From Sorghum bicolor (lineage: Eukaryota; Streptophyta; Magnoliopsida; Poales; Poaceae): a DNA stretch of 64,000 nucleotides. The DNA is taken from contig NC_012877.2 in NCBI RefSeq assembly GCF_000003195.3, positions 12,317,106 through 12,381,105 on the forward strand, in the 5' to 3' direction. The position numbers and the translations under genes are program-made. The notes beneath the pieces were generated by a model that saw only the letters and a list, made by a program, of their open reading frames with translations, made no database searches and was not told the DNA's origin. Positions 1 to 11,452 of this stretch are shown here, piece by piece (position 1 is the first letter of the stretch; every line of letters begins with the position of its first letter).

Positions 1-1829
1 TCCCTATTTTTAGGCTCCATTTTTAGAAACCACATCACTGTTCATTAGAACCAACAGTGATGTCAACTCCACAAGGTATGGTTCTGCCGGTTCAAAATCC
101 GGCACTGAAGTGTAATTTGGAACCGGCACTGTTGCAGTGATCTAGGTAGTGAATGCTCAAAGTAGGTTTAGTGCTGTCTTAGCTAGTACATCGGATTTGG
201 TCATATTAAATAAATGAAGGTTTACACAAGCCGATATCCCAAAAAAAAAACATATATTCTCAACCCCGTAGCTTGTAAACATGAGATTTCAACTAGAACA
301 TGGAGATGACTACATGGAACAAAATTTAAACAATTAAACACAATTTTACCAAATGTGGTTTCCCTATGCTGAAGCTCAGCTCGTGGCCAATTCTGACTTC
401 TGAAATAGTGAAGGAAACAAGAAGACGAAAATAACAATCGCTAAACTAGCATTTCCTGAAACAGCATATGAAAAAATGTTCAAAAAAAAAAGCATATGAA
501 AAAGAATCAGGTACCCATTAATTAATAGGGTGTTTGCATTGGTTGGCACTTCATGCACGTCTAGTTTCCTGATTCAGTTCTTTAAACCATGCTTCTAAAC
601 GAGTGATGACTCTGGTCTGAACAACTTAGCACCCACTCAGAGCAAAATTCCAATCCAGTCCCGCACATACCTATACTACTACTAGTTTATATTTGTCATC
701 AAAGGAAAACTGAGAATTTAGAAAGAGGGTAAGCCTAGCATGGTGTAAGAGAATCACTCACTTAGCCAAGAATGGATGCCATCATCCACATTTCATCCAT
801 GACGATCCCTAGGCCTGCATCGATGAACAAAATAATGGAGATAGGCAAGCCATTCTTGGCTAAGGGAGATAGGCTCCTCATCTCCATGTAAGGCTCCCCT
901 CTTCTCTTGTTCGCACATCACTTATTGCACCTTGATTGGTTTGGCATTCAGGCAAACCTGCACCAAGTATTTATAATGTGGGCAAGAGGACGGATCACAG
1001 AGAGTGCGACCTTTGCCTCGGTTGCAATATGCATCACATGGCTCCGACCTTTGCCTCCATAGAGAATATATTCGATGGCAAGTAGTCTTTTCAAGAAAAT
1101 CCTAGCTTAGCCAAATTAGTACGTTCTGAGTGGATAAGAATGCATGCAGGAGATCTGCAATATGTCAATGCACACTAGCCACATGATTATTGATATTTAT
1201 ATTTTTCAGAAACGTTTGGAATTCTATTGTGTGACAATTGTAGTTCGTTGGACTGTCTTAATTAATTAGAGGCTAAATGACAAATCTTCCAATTGGATGA
1301 AAAATTGGGCATAAACTAAAGCACGACCATGGACCCGTTTAATTGCTAGGCTTGTATTCACTAGTAATTGCAGGCTTGTATTCATTAGTTATTTGAGTTC
1401 AATGTTTAACTATTGGAACATTAATTTCTGGATCAAAATCCAAACTCCTATTCACATTATGTAATGATCAAATTTTTTGGAGAGGTGCTCTCATGCAATG
1501 ATCAAATTGATAATTAAGGAGCTCTAATCGGCTTGTTATTATCTGTGATATTGTTGTGTGATTCTTATTCGTTGCAAGGGAAGTATATATAGCTAGGAAC
1601 CTAAAAGCATTGAGGTTAGGAAAAAAATAAAGTACTTATGCAAAAATGTTATTAATATATAACTTTGTAGCAAGAGCAAAGAGGTTCTCTGCAGGAACAA
1701 TCTTGCAAATGAATATTTTGCACACCATACTAAGAAAATATCATATAACATGCACCTTAATCAAAGGCACACAAACCTATTTTCTTCTTTTGATAAAATA
1801 AAATATTTTGTTTTAATAAGTTGGTCCTA
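1..1829. other. gene-poor intergenic DNA
   Basis: No coding exon, RNA gene or complete transposon could be recognised here. Open frames are short and lack recognisable motifs. The only structure noticed is the inverted repeat at 761-864, listed separately. Confidence 0.5.
761..864. repeat. 15-bp perfect inverted repeat, 74-bp loop
   Basis: CTTAGCCAAGAATGG at 761-775 is exactly reverse-complemented at 850-864. The arms could pair in RNA or mark the ends of a very small decayed element. No target duplication was found. Confidence 0.5.
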
Positions 1830-1832
1830 TAA

Positions 1833-2249
1833 GGGCTTCTCCAGTGGGCTAGGCAAACTGACTCATCGTCTGATGTAGCATACCCATGAATCGAGACTCA
1901 ACCACTGCACTAGGCGACTCATGAACAAGAGAGAAAATGAATTGACAAAATCACGAGTCGACGGTTGATGAATATAAACAACAATTTTGAAGGAGGGAAG
2001 TACCAACTTTCCTCTCGGCCGGTTGGAGGAAACAAGGCCACCAGGTCAGGCTGCGAAGAGAGAAAAGTGTTTTTTATTTCTACATGGGGCCATTGTTTAG
2101 CTGATAAGCCATGACAGAAAGTACTGTTGACTAATTTATTGTGAGAGAAAAACATCGACTGATAAGCCCAAGCGAACAAGGCTGTCCGCATGTCCTGGCA
2201 ACTTTACTGCCTCTCTCTTCATGAATCGGTGCAACCACTGCGGATGCCC
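1833..2249. mobile_element. PIF/Harbinger (Tourist-like) MITE, 417 bp
   Basis: The left end GGGCTTCTCCAGTGGG and the inverted right end GGGCATCCGCAGTGG form imperfect terminal inverted repeats. They are flanked by TAA at 1830-1832 and 2250-2252, the 3-bp TSD typical of PIF/Harbinger elements. It has no coding capacity. Confidence 0.6.
2086..2184. mobile_element. small MITE-like insertion within the Harbinger MITE
   Basis: The segment contains a motif common in grass MITEs: ctgataagcc near both ends in opposite sense, and a central tgagagaaaaaca block. A similar block recurs near 40790-40850. The boundaries and TSD are uncertain. Confidence 0.3.
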
Positions 2250-2252
2250 TAA

Positions 2253-2940
2253 GATTTGCATATATACTTCATTTTCCTTTTTTTATTGTATAATATGTTT
2301 TCTTTTTCAATTGGGATAATAAATGCTACATCTTACCCTGTAATTGCCAAAGCAAGGGGCCATAACTCCAGCAGATCTCTGTTTGACATTAAGATCGCAT
2401 CCTAGACTTGGTATCCTCTTGCAAGTTGCAAGTGGTTGATGTGAAATTCGATGAGATGCCAAATGAAAAGAGTCAAAGTATCCAAGATTCTATTCTGGAT
2501 GATAATGCGCCAATCCAGAAGAATGCCAATAATATATATAGGCAAACAAACTTGTCAAAGCAAGAATCCAATATTAGCTTTCTGCCAAGTGGCAACTGTC
2601 GCTTTACATGCTTGGATGTGGCCAAATTTATAGTGGAAGAATAAGTTCCATTAAAAGGACCTGTATGAATAACCTTCATAGGAAAACGCGCGTCAACTAT
2701 TGCCTATATAAGAACCATACAAGGAAAATAAAGAATCAAGCAAAGCGCCAACCTGACAATGACGAAACAGGCAGTGATTTCATGAGTATATAAGCTAATG
2801 AAAAAGATTTATGAAACAAAATTGCAGAAATTCTCCTGGCGTTGCATGGGCGTTTATGCAAATCAACCTAAGACATGTAAGATTTCTTATCTGACAAATG
2901 TTGCGTAGCATAAAATGAAAATACTCACTATAACATACAT
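2253..2940. other. intergenic; one unrecognised 78-codon ORF
   Basis: An open frame at 2408-2644 (+) has no recognisable domain and no visible splice context, so I do not call it a gene. Nothing else stands out. Confidence 0.3.
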
Positions 2941-3165
2941 ACTCTCTATTCCTTTATATTTGTCGAAGCAAGTCAAACTTTTTTAACTTTAATCAGATTT
3001 ATATAAAATATATATCTCCAGACAAATTAATTATGAAAATATAATAAATAAACTAATAATATACCATAAATATTAATTTTTATCTATATTTGGTTAAAAT
3101 TAAGTACGTTTGATTTTTTTTGGAAAGTGAGAATGACAGATAAGAAGGAATGACAGGAATACATA
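2941..3165. mobile_element. Stowaway-like (Tc1/mariner) MITE, decayed
   Basis: The left end resembles the Stowaway terminus (ctctattcctttatatttgtcg). The right part (gtttgatttttttt, then gaatgacagataagaagg) resembles its inverted partner, with an AT-rich core between. The TA target duplication is not clean and the borders are approximate. Confidence 0.4.
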
Positions 3166-3361
3166 GCTTTCCTGTGCCCTTATATTTACTCCCCCGTATG
3201 GGCGACTAAATCGACTTCGCAAAGGTTAACGTTGTGCGGCCGCGGAGTAGAATATGGTGCGATTGCCCCTGCCCATCGCTGCCCGTTGTGATCGTGACTG
3301 CTCTGCTTTACCCCGTAATTAATCACGCTGCCCAGGTGTCGTGCAGCTAAAAATTATCCCA

Positions 3362-3665
3362 CTTCAACATATTATTGTGCGTAGAAGAGATTGTGGTACT
3401 ATTCAAGGTATTTTTGTGAGTCCTCAAAATGGGATGACGGAAAAACTTTTTATCCAAATACTAATTGGTCGTGTATTAGCAGGGGATATATATATTGGTT
3501 CATGATGCATTGCTTCTCGAAATCAAGATATTAGAATTGGATTAGTCAATTGATTCATTACTGCCTTTCAAGCACAACCAATATATATTAGAACCCCATT
3601 TACATGCCGGATCACATCTTGGATTTGTCAACTATGTTATGGGCAGAGTCTCACTCATGGGGATC
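3362..3665 (+). pseudogene. rpoC2: nuclear plastid DNA fragment: rpoC2 (plastid RNA polymerase beta'')
   Basis: Read in one frame from about 3366, about 100 codons resemble plastid RpoC2. Recognisable pieces are [47 protein letters not shown] and SWICQLCYG. Two in-frame TGA codons stand where Arg (CGA) is expected, and several other changes (Arg to Gln, Gly to Arg) also fit C-to-T or G-to-A transitions. This is what methylation-driven decay of a transferred plastid segment gives. It is a small internal piece of a roughly 1500-codon gene and cannot function in the nucleus. The borders are set by loss of similarity. Family identification is from memory of the protein, not a search. Confidence 0.8.
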
Positions 3666-4098
3666 TGTATCAAACCGGGGACCTTTGCACTGCGGCCACA
3701 AGCCTCGTTGCATTAGCCATGTGAGCCTTTATTATTTCTTGTATAAAATGCACTCGCAACCTCATTTAATAGGGACAGACAAGGAAAAATACCCTCTAAT
3801 TAACGACTCTTTGGTAAGCACAATTATGTATTAAACATCAACTGATATGGATATGGAGGGAATATATCACTAACTATTTATATCCTTGCAAAGTCGCTGA
3901 CTATTGATCGTTGCTTTTTTTTTCTTTCCCTTTGCTATTTTTCTTGCCTACTTTTCCCTATTTTTTCTTTGAAACGATATAACATTTTTTTGAGAAGGAA
4001 AATAACATTTTTTTTTGAGAAGGAACAATTACATATTTGGCTCTCCAGAGTTCAGAGGACGGTCGCTCCATATTTTTTTAAGGAGAGAGGATAAGTAA
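3666..4098. other. intergenic, nothing recognised
   Basis: AT-rich with T-runs around 3906-3980 and duplicated aacatttttttgagaagga motifs near 3983-4024. No gene or transposon structure was identified. Confidence 0.4.
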
Positions 4099-4333
4099 GG
4101 CATTGTTTAGTTTCCAAAAAAATTTGCAAATTTTTTCACATTTCTCGTCACATCGAATCTTGTGTTATATGCATGGAGCATTAAATATAGATAAAAGAAA
4201 TAACTAATTACATAGTTTACCTGTAATTTGCGAAATGAATCTTTTGAGCCTACTTAGTCTATGATTGAACAATATTTGTCAAATAAACGAAAATACTACA
4301 GTGCTCATTTTGCAATTTTGAGAACTAAAGGCC
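4099..4333 (-). mobile_element. Tourist-like MITE of the GGCCTTGTTTAGTT family
   Basis: The ends GGCATTGTTTAGTT and AACTAAAGGCC form imperfect terminal inverted repeats flanked by TAA (4096-4098 and 4334-4336). The interior contains the family blocks cacatcgaatctt, taattacatagtttac, gaatcttttgagcct and gctacag. The same family recurs at 33302, 44507, 44731, 44943, 46518 and 60366, in either orientation. Confidence 0.8.
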
Positions 4334-4658
4334 TAAGATAGTTGTGACTTGTGAGAAGTTACATTACTGAACTAAAAATAACACATGCTGAGCATTGCAA
4401 GGAGCAATGCACTGGAGCAAACGGCAAGGGTAAAAGGAAGGGATGAAGAGGAGAGGATCCAAACGGAGTACAGACCACGAAAAAAACGCTTAAATCCTGA
4501 AGGCTCTGAGTAGTAGCGGGCGTATGCCGTAAGCCACCTTCTCTCCTATCCATCCCTCAGTAATTCCAGATCCCCTGCCTCAATCCCCCTGTTCTGTTCG
4601 ATCTGAGGCTCCCTGCTTTCGATCTGTTTGTTCTCGCAGTCTTCACCTGATTCCATCG

Positions 4659-5514
4659 GTGGGTTCCTCTGTGCCGGCTGTTCCTCAGGCCGTCGCCGCT
4701 GCTCCTCTGGCATCGTCTTCTGTTCCTTCTCCCTCTCCCAATCCTCTTGTTTTGTTGTTTTCTTTTTCTTCCCCCAGCGTGTGTAGATCGTTTTTTTTTG
4801 CCCCTTCTTCTCTAGCCTCAATCGAGTTTTTGTTTGCTGATTCATCTCTCCCTGGTCCTCCTCTGCGGTGGATCTGCTTGTCAAAGGCCTCTCCTTCCTC
4901 CTTTCTCATGTTGTATCCGATCGATGAGGTAGCTGGTTCTGGATTTCTTGCCTCTGCTCGCTTCATTTTTCCAATTTCTGCCTCGGTCAGTGAAGGTCCT
5001 GTCTCCCCGCTCCCATCTCCCATGGAGGATGTGCCCCCAGATCCTCCTCCTCCTGCCGCTCCTCCTGATCCTCCCCGTGTTCTTTCCACCCAACCAGAGA
5101 CTACCACCGCCCCTATTACATCTGTGTTGTCCTGTCCCATAGCACCATCCATAAATGCTCAGACGGCTACTCATAATCCCGCTTGGAGTGTTCCTCAGGC
5201 TACTACAGGGTGGACAATGAATCTCCTGGCTTGGAACTGCCAGGGATTAGGAGGGCCCTGCGTAATTCAAAGATGCAACACCTTCATCGCCTTTTAACTT
5301 CGACAAGAGCCGAGGTCTGTTTTCTATCTGAAACTAAGAATAGTTCTATTACACGTACTTCTATTATTAATCGTTTCAGCATATCCGATGCCTTCATAGT
5401 TCCAGCTCAGGGTCAGTCTGGAGGACTTTGGTTACTCTAGACCCAGGCTGTTGCCATTAACATAGTAGATCATAACCATCACTATATCTTAGCTTTGTGT
5501 AATAGTACCACTAG
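4659..5514 (+). pseudogene. LINE Pro/Ser-rich leader and start of endonuclease
   Basis: An open frame from 4659 encodes about 186 Pro/Ser-rich residues that run in frame into MNLLAWNCQGLGG (from 5216), the conserved start of plant LINE endonucleases. A frameshift about 30 bases later moves the continuation (ALRNSKMQHLHRLL, then AEVCFLSETK and GQSGGLWLL) to another frame. That frame stops at 5440 with TAG where Trp or Gly is usual. The domain is cut at 5514 by the chromovirus and resumes at 29656. No zinc knuckle or DUF4283-like ORF1 is seen upstream, so the leader could be a remnant after internal deletion. Confidence 0.7.
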
Positions 5515-7139
5515 TGAAACGATCCAGATTTCCACGAAGGGAAATCCCCAGATTCGAATTGTAAAACGAATTAACGCGCGAAGGAGTCAATTCGAAATAC
5601 TCGAATTTCAGCTGTTATACAAGTCATACACGAACAAAAGAGAGTACAAGAGGGGTTTACTCATTATTACATCGCCACTTGGCGGAATCAAACTCACACA
5701 CACAGCATACGGAACAACATCGGGTAGATAGCGAAGGCGCGAACTCCGGATCCTCCAAACTTGAGCGTAGGATGAGACACCTACTCCTCCCAATCGTCGC
5801 CCGCGTAGTCGTACTCAGGCTCAGAACCTGCTGCCAAAGTATCAGTACGATTTGTACTGGCCACTGGCTCCCACCCTATGCTTTTTGCGAAGCTTTGTGG
5901 TAGGTGGAATGCAAGGGGATGAATCGAAAGACCTAATATATGGCTGTAGTTTCCTATGCGAATAAGTCAAATTTTATATTAACAAGTCAACTTTTATTCC
6001 AACTCCTTTCACACACACTTTCCCATCCCAGCACACACATCTCACCACACTCTCACTCTCTAGGCGGCAAGGACGACTCCCGCTCGTGCCTTGCCTCAGC
6101 GGCCATCGCCGGATCCAACACAAACCCAGGGGAAGATAGAAAGGACTCCTCTCTCTAGTCAAGTGAAGCGGAAACATAGGAAAGGTCCATAGCCGCGGAC
6201 AGCATATGTATCGATCGATCAACCAGAAACTCTGCAGAGGTTTGCACTACCCACAAGATCACCATCATCGACGCTGTACATCGTCTAGGCTGATACCGGG
6301 CTGCCTTCCAACTAAACACGATGCCACCCTACCACTCAGGACTGGGGCCATGCCGGAGTACCACCGGCATGCTGAGACTGTGAGACGTAGTACCGGGCCC
6401 CCAAGGTCACTACGCTGTCTTAGGAGGGTGTGGGTCCCATGCCCGTACCTCCCTACACTTTCCGCTAACAACCTAGTAGTAGTGGCACCGTCCTAGCTGG
6501 TCGTACATCCGTCCCGTTCCATGGCTAAGGCGAGTGGGAATGCAAGGCTTCCTACGAACCGGTTCCCAGAACTCATGAGTCCTTAGGGGGACCGAACAGG
6601 ACATCTTCACGAGGGGTCGGCTGGTGCCCCGCTCATCGGAACACCCAGTCACCCCGTGCTAAACAGCACCTCCCATCCCGGCGCTTCGTCCCACGAAGAC
6701 ACTCCACTCCGGGACCTCTCCCTGTCACGTGTGCCCGCCACAGGCATCTCTCTTGGGAAACGCCCAGGTAGCATTCCCCGGCAAGACTCGTCCCGAGACT
6801 CGTCGTACATTCCTGCTCGGTCGACTCAACCCTCACCACACACTCAAAACACACGCCAAGATCTCCCCAAATTCCGATATCGGCATTCCATGCCTTAACC
6901 AACCCAACAACTGTCCACCACGCATCACATCACAGATATAATGCAGAGTAGAATACTGGTAGTAAGATGCAAGCTTCTATCCTAACTGCGGGTAAGCAAG
7001 GGTAGTAGGTTGCGACAAGGTAACGGCTCACAAGCATTTCTACCATGCAACCTATCTCAGATTATTGCATAAAAGTAAAGCGCTAGCTTCTACATTCATG
7101 GCATGACTAATAGGATTCTACGAGGTTGGGTGGGACGTG

Positions 7140-9520
7140 TGAAAGGTCCTTGTTTGGTTTTGGTAATTGAGTGACAACTTAGGTGGACTAATAGTGTTTA
7201 TGTGAGATACACAGGAGATTAGTCCACAGGTGATGATATGATGGAGGAGCTCATTGCATATGAGACATGACATGGAGTCATGTGACCAAGGTGGAGAAGA
7301 TCAAGATGAGGCTTGGCTTGATGGACCGGTTGCAAGAGTGAAGGGCAAGTCGGAGGCTTTGAAGCGAGGGACCGCGTGTGACGGTGAAGCTTGAGCAAGA
7401 CTTGGCGCCGATGGACCGAGGCAACGGTGAAGAGCAAGTGAGGTCAAGATCAATGAACCAATACGGTCGCGTGATGATATGAAGTGGATCATATCATTTG
7501 GTGATTGGTTGGTGCATGTGTTGCATCAACATTGGAGGAGATGGAATGGAAAGCGCAAGGCAAAGGTATAACCTAGGGCATTTCCATTTCACCGGTCATA
7601 GGTGTGTAGAGAAGTTTATGACCGGATTTAGGATAGATGGCCGTACTATCAAGAGGGGCAAACTTGTTTGCATATCGGTCATCTAGTGCCACTTGAGCGA
7701 TCTAACTTTGCATACGTGTTAGGATCGAGTGGCGTGGCAAGTTGAGAGGCTAACTCCTTTGGGAAAATTTTTGTGAAAATGCTAACACTCTTGCACATGG
7801 TGGTGTACACTTGATGGTGTTGGCACATTTGCAAAGGAGAAGGTGTTGAAGTTGATTTTGTTCAACTTGGAGAAGAGAGAGAAGTCTTTCGGTGTTCTCC
7901 GGACATTAGGATGGCTTTTAGATTGGAATACTGCTTTGATCCATTTTGATTTGGATTGAGTATTCATATTTATTGGATAGTATTCTAAGTAAGCTTTCCA
8001 AAATGTCCAAGATCATCGAATTTGGAGTTCGGAGCTAGAAGTTAGCAACCTAACAAGTTGAACTGCTGGCACAGGACGCTGAGCGTCCGGTGGCACAGGA
8101 CGCACTGTTCCAGCGTCCGGTGGCACAGGACGCTGAGAGTCCGGTGCTGCTGCAAGTTTGCGTTGCTCTCTGCGTGTGAGTCCGGTGAGCACCGGACCGT
8201 CCGGTGTGAAGCAGCAGAGCGTCCGGTGCTACTGTTCCAGACGCGCGTGCGTGTGCTAGCCGTTGGCGGCAACGGTCAAGTTCAAACGGCTAGTGACACG
8301 TGGCTGTTTTTGGAGCACAGGACGCACTGTTCCAGCGTCCGGTGGCTCCTGCAGTGAGTCCGGTGCCCCCAGTTTTTGCCCAGTGAAGGGGCAACGGCTA
8401 GTTTAGCCCTTGGGGCTATAAATAGAAGTGGTGGCCGGCCTTGGCCGGTGCTGAGCACCCTTGGGACTTAGTGTCCATGCTTGGGGAGTGCTAGTAAAGC
8501 CTCTAACTCACATATACTTGATAGTGATCATCCGATTGTGTGAGTGAGCGATTCTAGTGCGTTGCATTGAGAGATTGCATCGAGTGGCACTAGGTGTTTG
8601 TGTTGCAAGCCGGTGGTGCTTGTTACTCTTGGAGGTTGCCACCTCCTAGACGGCTTGGTGGCTTGTGACTCCGTCGAAGCACGCAAGGAGATTGTGCGGT
8701 GCTCCGGAGAAGAGATTGTGAGGGGTACGGTGCTCACCCCGCGGGGATCGCGAAGAGCAACTCTAGTTGAGCGAGACGTGAAGAGCGACAAGTGGTCCGG
8801 CCGGGTCAAGTGCTAGAGCTTGTGGTAAGCACTCCACGTGGGAGAGTGTGACTTGTGGGTCACCACTAGCAAGAAGACCGGCGGCAACCTTGGAGCTTGT
8901 CTCAACGGGACGTAGCTTGGTGGCAACCAAGTGAACCTCGGGAGAAAATCATCGTGTCAACATTGTTCTTCCCGTTGGTTTGCAAAGTCCCTAACACAAG
9001 CTTGTTCTTACATTCATATACTTGTGCTTGTGTAGTTGCTCTTGTAATTAGTTAGCTTGTGTAGCTTGCTAGTTACCTTCTTGCTTGTGTGGCTAGAAGT
9101 AGTTCCCCTTGCGTGACTAATTTGGTTTGTGTAACCTTGTTAGTCACATTGCTTAGTTTGTGTAGCTAAGTAAGTTGCGCTCTCTAATTTGGCATTAGTT
9201 GCCTTGTTATTGAGCTCGCTAGTGAGCTTAGGAGCTTTGTGCTTTTGCTTACTAGTTGTGTAGGAGCTCCCCGGTTTGCAAAGTACTAGTTGCATAGGTT
9301 TGTGTGACCTTGCTCCTAGAATTGATTAGGTGAGCTCTTGCTAAGGTAGCACCTTGTTTGCTTGTTTAGGATCTTTTACAAGGTGCTAGAGAACTTAGAT
9401 AGAGGGGTGTAGTCTTGGCTAGACCGATAGTTTTAATTCCGCATTTGTTTCGGTTAGCCGGCGCGTTAAGTTTTAGAAAGGACTATTCACCCCCCTCTAG
9501 TCCGCCATCTCGACCCTTCA
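7140..9520 (+). repeat. 5' LTR of the copia-like element
   Basis: Starts TGAAAGGTCC and ends CGACCCTTCA; 2381 bp, almost identical to 14706-17088. It contains the GTCCGGTG array and TATA box at 8085-8424. Confidence 0.95.
8085..8424 (+). promoter_or_regulatory. LTR promoter: eight GTCCGGTG motifs then TATAAATA
   Basis: Eight direct copies of GTCCGGTG lie between 8085 and 8365, several inside near-palindromes such as ggacgctgagcgtccggtg, plus one inverted copy. A TATAAATA box follows at 8417-8424. The placement fits a U3 enhancer plus core promoter; enhancer activity is inferred. Confidence 0.65.
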
Positions 9521-9535
9521 AGTGGTATCGGAGCT
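9521..9535 (+). other. primer-binding site, copia-like element
   Basis: TGGTATCGGAGC at 9523-9534 lies 2 bases after the LTR. It matches the usual plant initiator-Met tRNA PBS (TGGTATCAGAGC) except for one base. Confidence 0.8.
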
Positions 9536-9571
9536 AGGTCTCTCATTTGTGGTCTTCACCGACCCGAGAGG

Positions 9572-11452
9572 ATGGCGGCTTATGGGCTAGATGTTGAGTG
9601 TCCACACATTTTTGATGGCACACACTTTGCACAGTGGAGAAATTGGATGACATGCAATTTTAAGTTTATTTCTCCTCAAATGTGGTGGATGGTAGATGTA
9701 GGCCTTTCTCATGTGTTGGATGAAGAGAATCTAACTCAAGCACAATAGAAATGTCTACATCTCGACTACCAAGCTACTAACATCTTCTATTCATCCATGA
9801 AAGATAACATATTTGGTGAGATCATGGATATGAAGTCCGCCCATGAGATTTGGAGTTATCTCAATGAGAAATATGGGGCAATCACCAAAGAAGATGATGT
9901 GCCAAAGGTGGATGCACGTGAGGATGTTGAGCATGACCACAACATGGTGGTTGTGGAGGATTACTCCACCTCATGGTCAAGTGAGGATGAAGATGATGGC
10001 TATGAGAGTGATGCTTCTACAAGCTCATCCACTTCATCACATTCCTCCATGTCTCACGGTGACGGCAAGGTATCTATTGGAGGTGTGATTGTTGATTGTG
10101 ATGATCCAAATTTTGAGCTTGTATGTAGACTCACAAAAGCTTTAAGAAATGAGATGGCAAAAACAAGTAAATTGAAAAATGAAAACTCATTTCTAAAGAC
10201 CACATGTGAACAACAAAAGCATCTACTTTATGTTACTACTTGTTCACATGAGAAGCTAAAATTGGTTCATGAGGAACTTTGTGTTACTCATGATAACTTG
10301 GTAAAAGATCATGCTTTTCTCACTAAGAAGATTTCTAATGAAGAAATTAAAACTAGTGAGAGCTCATCATTTGGGTCAAATGATCAATCATGTGATATTA
10401 CTAACCCTTGTGATGTAGGAAAGAAGCATGTATCCACCTCTTGTGATGATTTATTATCTATGCCATGTTCTTCACATTTAGATGCTTGTTCTACTTCTAT
10501 GTCTTGTGAGACTAACATTTTGAAGGAGAACAATGAGCTCAAAAATGAAGTGAAGAATTTGAGCAACAAGTTAGAGAGGTGCTACAACTCAAAAGTCACC
10601 TTTGAGCATATATTGAAGACTCAAAGAAATTATGGTGACAAATGTGGCCTTGGCTTCAAGAAGAAGATGACAAAGGGCAAAAGAAAGCAAGAAAAGAGGA
10701 AGCTTTCTCATTTCATGTGCTATCGGTGCCATGAAGTGGGACATCTTGCAAGTGGTTGCCCAAACATTGAGAAGATCAAGAAGATGAAGGAAGAAGAGAG
10801 GCTAAAGCATGTTAAGTGCTTCAAGTGTCGCACTTGGGGTCATCTCACCTCAATGTGCCCAACCAAGCAATTGGTGAAGCAACAAGAAGAGCCTCAACCT
10901 AAGCCACAAGTTGAGCAAGAAAAGAAGCCCCAAGCTCAAGTCAAGTTCAACCATCACGGTGACTTGATGAAGAAGAAGAAGAAAACAAGAAGGGGTGGAA
11001 GAGCAAGGCATCCAATGCAAATCCAAGATGCCAAGATGATGAGCAAGAATCAAGACAAGAAGAAAGCTTGTGCTCACATCAAGTGCTTTGAGTGCAAGGA
11101 TGATGGACACTTTGCCTCGAAGTGTCCTACCAAGCTTGAGAAGAAGGCTCAAGCAACTCTCAAGAGGCAAGGCAATGAGAAGCAACACATGAGCAAGGAA
11201 GAAAAGGCTCAATCAAAGAGAAGTTGCTACTTGTGCCGGGAAAGGGGACACATGGCTTATTCATGTCCCCTAGGTAATAATTCTAAGCCTATTTCAATTG
11301 ATGATAATACTATGCTTAGAAAGGATGGTAATGGTACCTCTATGGTTGCTATTGCAAAACATCCCGCTACTCATACTAAGGCTATGCCTAAGTATGTTGC
11401 ACCTAACTTGAGAGGACCCAAACTAGTTTGGGTACCATCAAAAAGTGGATGA
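9572..11452 (+). pseudogene. Gag polyprotein with four CCHC zinc knuckles, one nonsense codon
   Basis: The frame opens at 9572 (MAAYGLDVECPHIFDG) and stays open to 11452 except for one TAG at 9746-9748. A downstream ATG at 9797 gives an intact 551-residue product. The N-terminal part (FDGTHFAQWRNWM, then FYSSMKD and SAHEIWSYLNEKYG) is the UBN2/retrotransposon Gag fold of Ty1/copia elements. An acidic Ser-rich stretch and a coiled-coil-like region follow. Counting from 9797, CX2CX4HX4C knuckles start at residues 308, 341, 430 and 477, separated by Lys/Gln-rich linkers. One or two knuckles are usual. Gag packages element RNA in cytoplasmic particles. The second ATG could still give a shortened product. 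Confidence 0.85.

Noticed and set aside
2408..2644. 78-codon plus-strand ORF ending RFTCLDVAKFIVEE
   Set aside because: No homologous family recognised, no promoter or splice context, and an overlapping ORF in another frame; too weak to call a gene.
4685..5174. Gly-rich minus-strand ORFs opposite the LINE leader
   Set aside because: They are complements of the Pro/Ser-rich leader and share no motif with known proteins.
8042..8357. Short ORFs rich in HRT repeats on both strands
   Set aside because: They translate the GTCCGGTG/cacaggacgc repeat array in the LTR; the periodicity is regulatory DNA, not protein.
10850..11212. 120-codon Leu-rich minus-strand ORF
   Set aside because: Antisense shadow of the Lys-rich Gag coding sequence.
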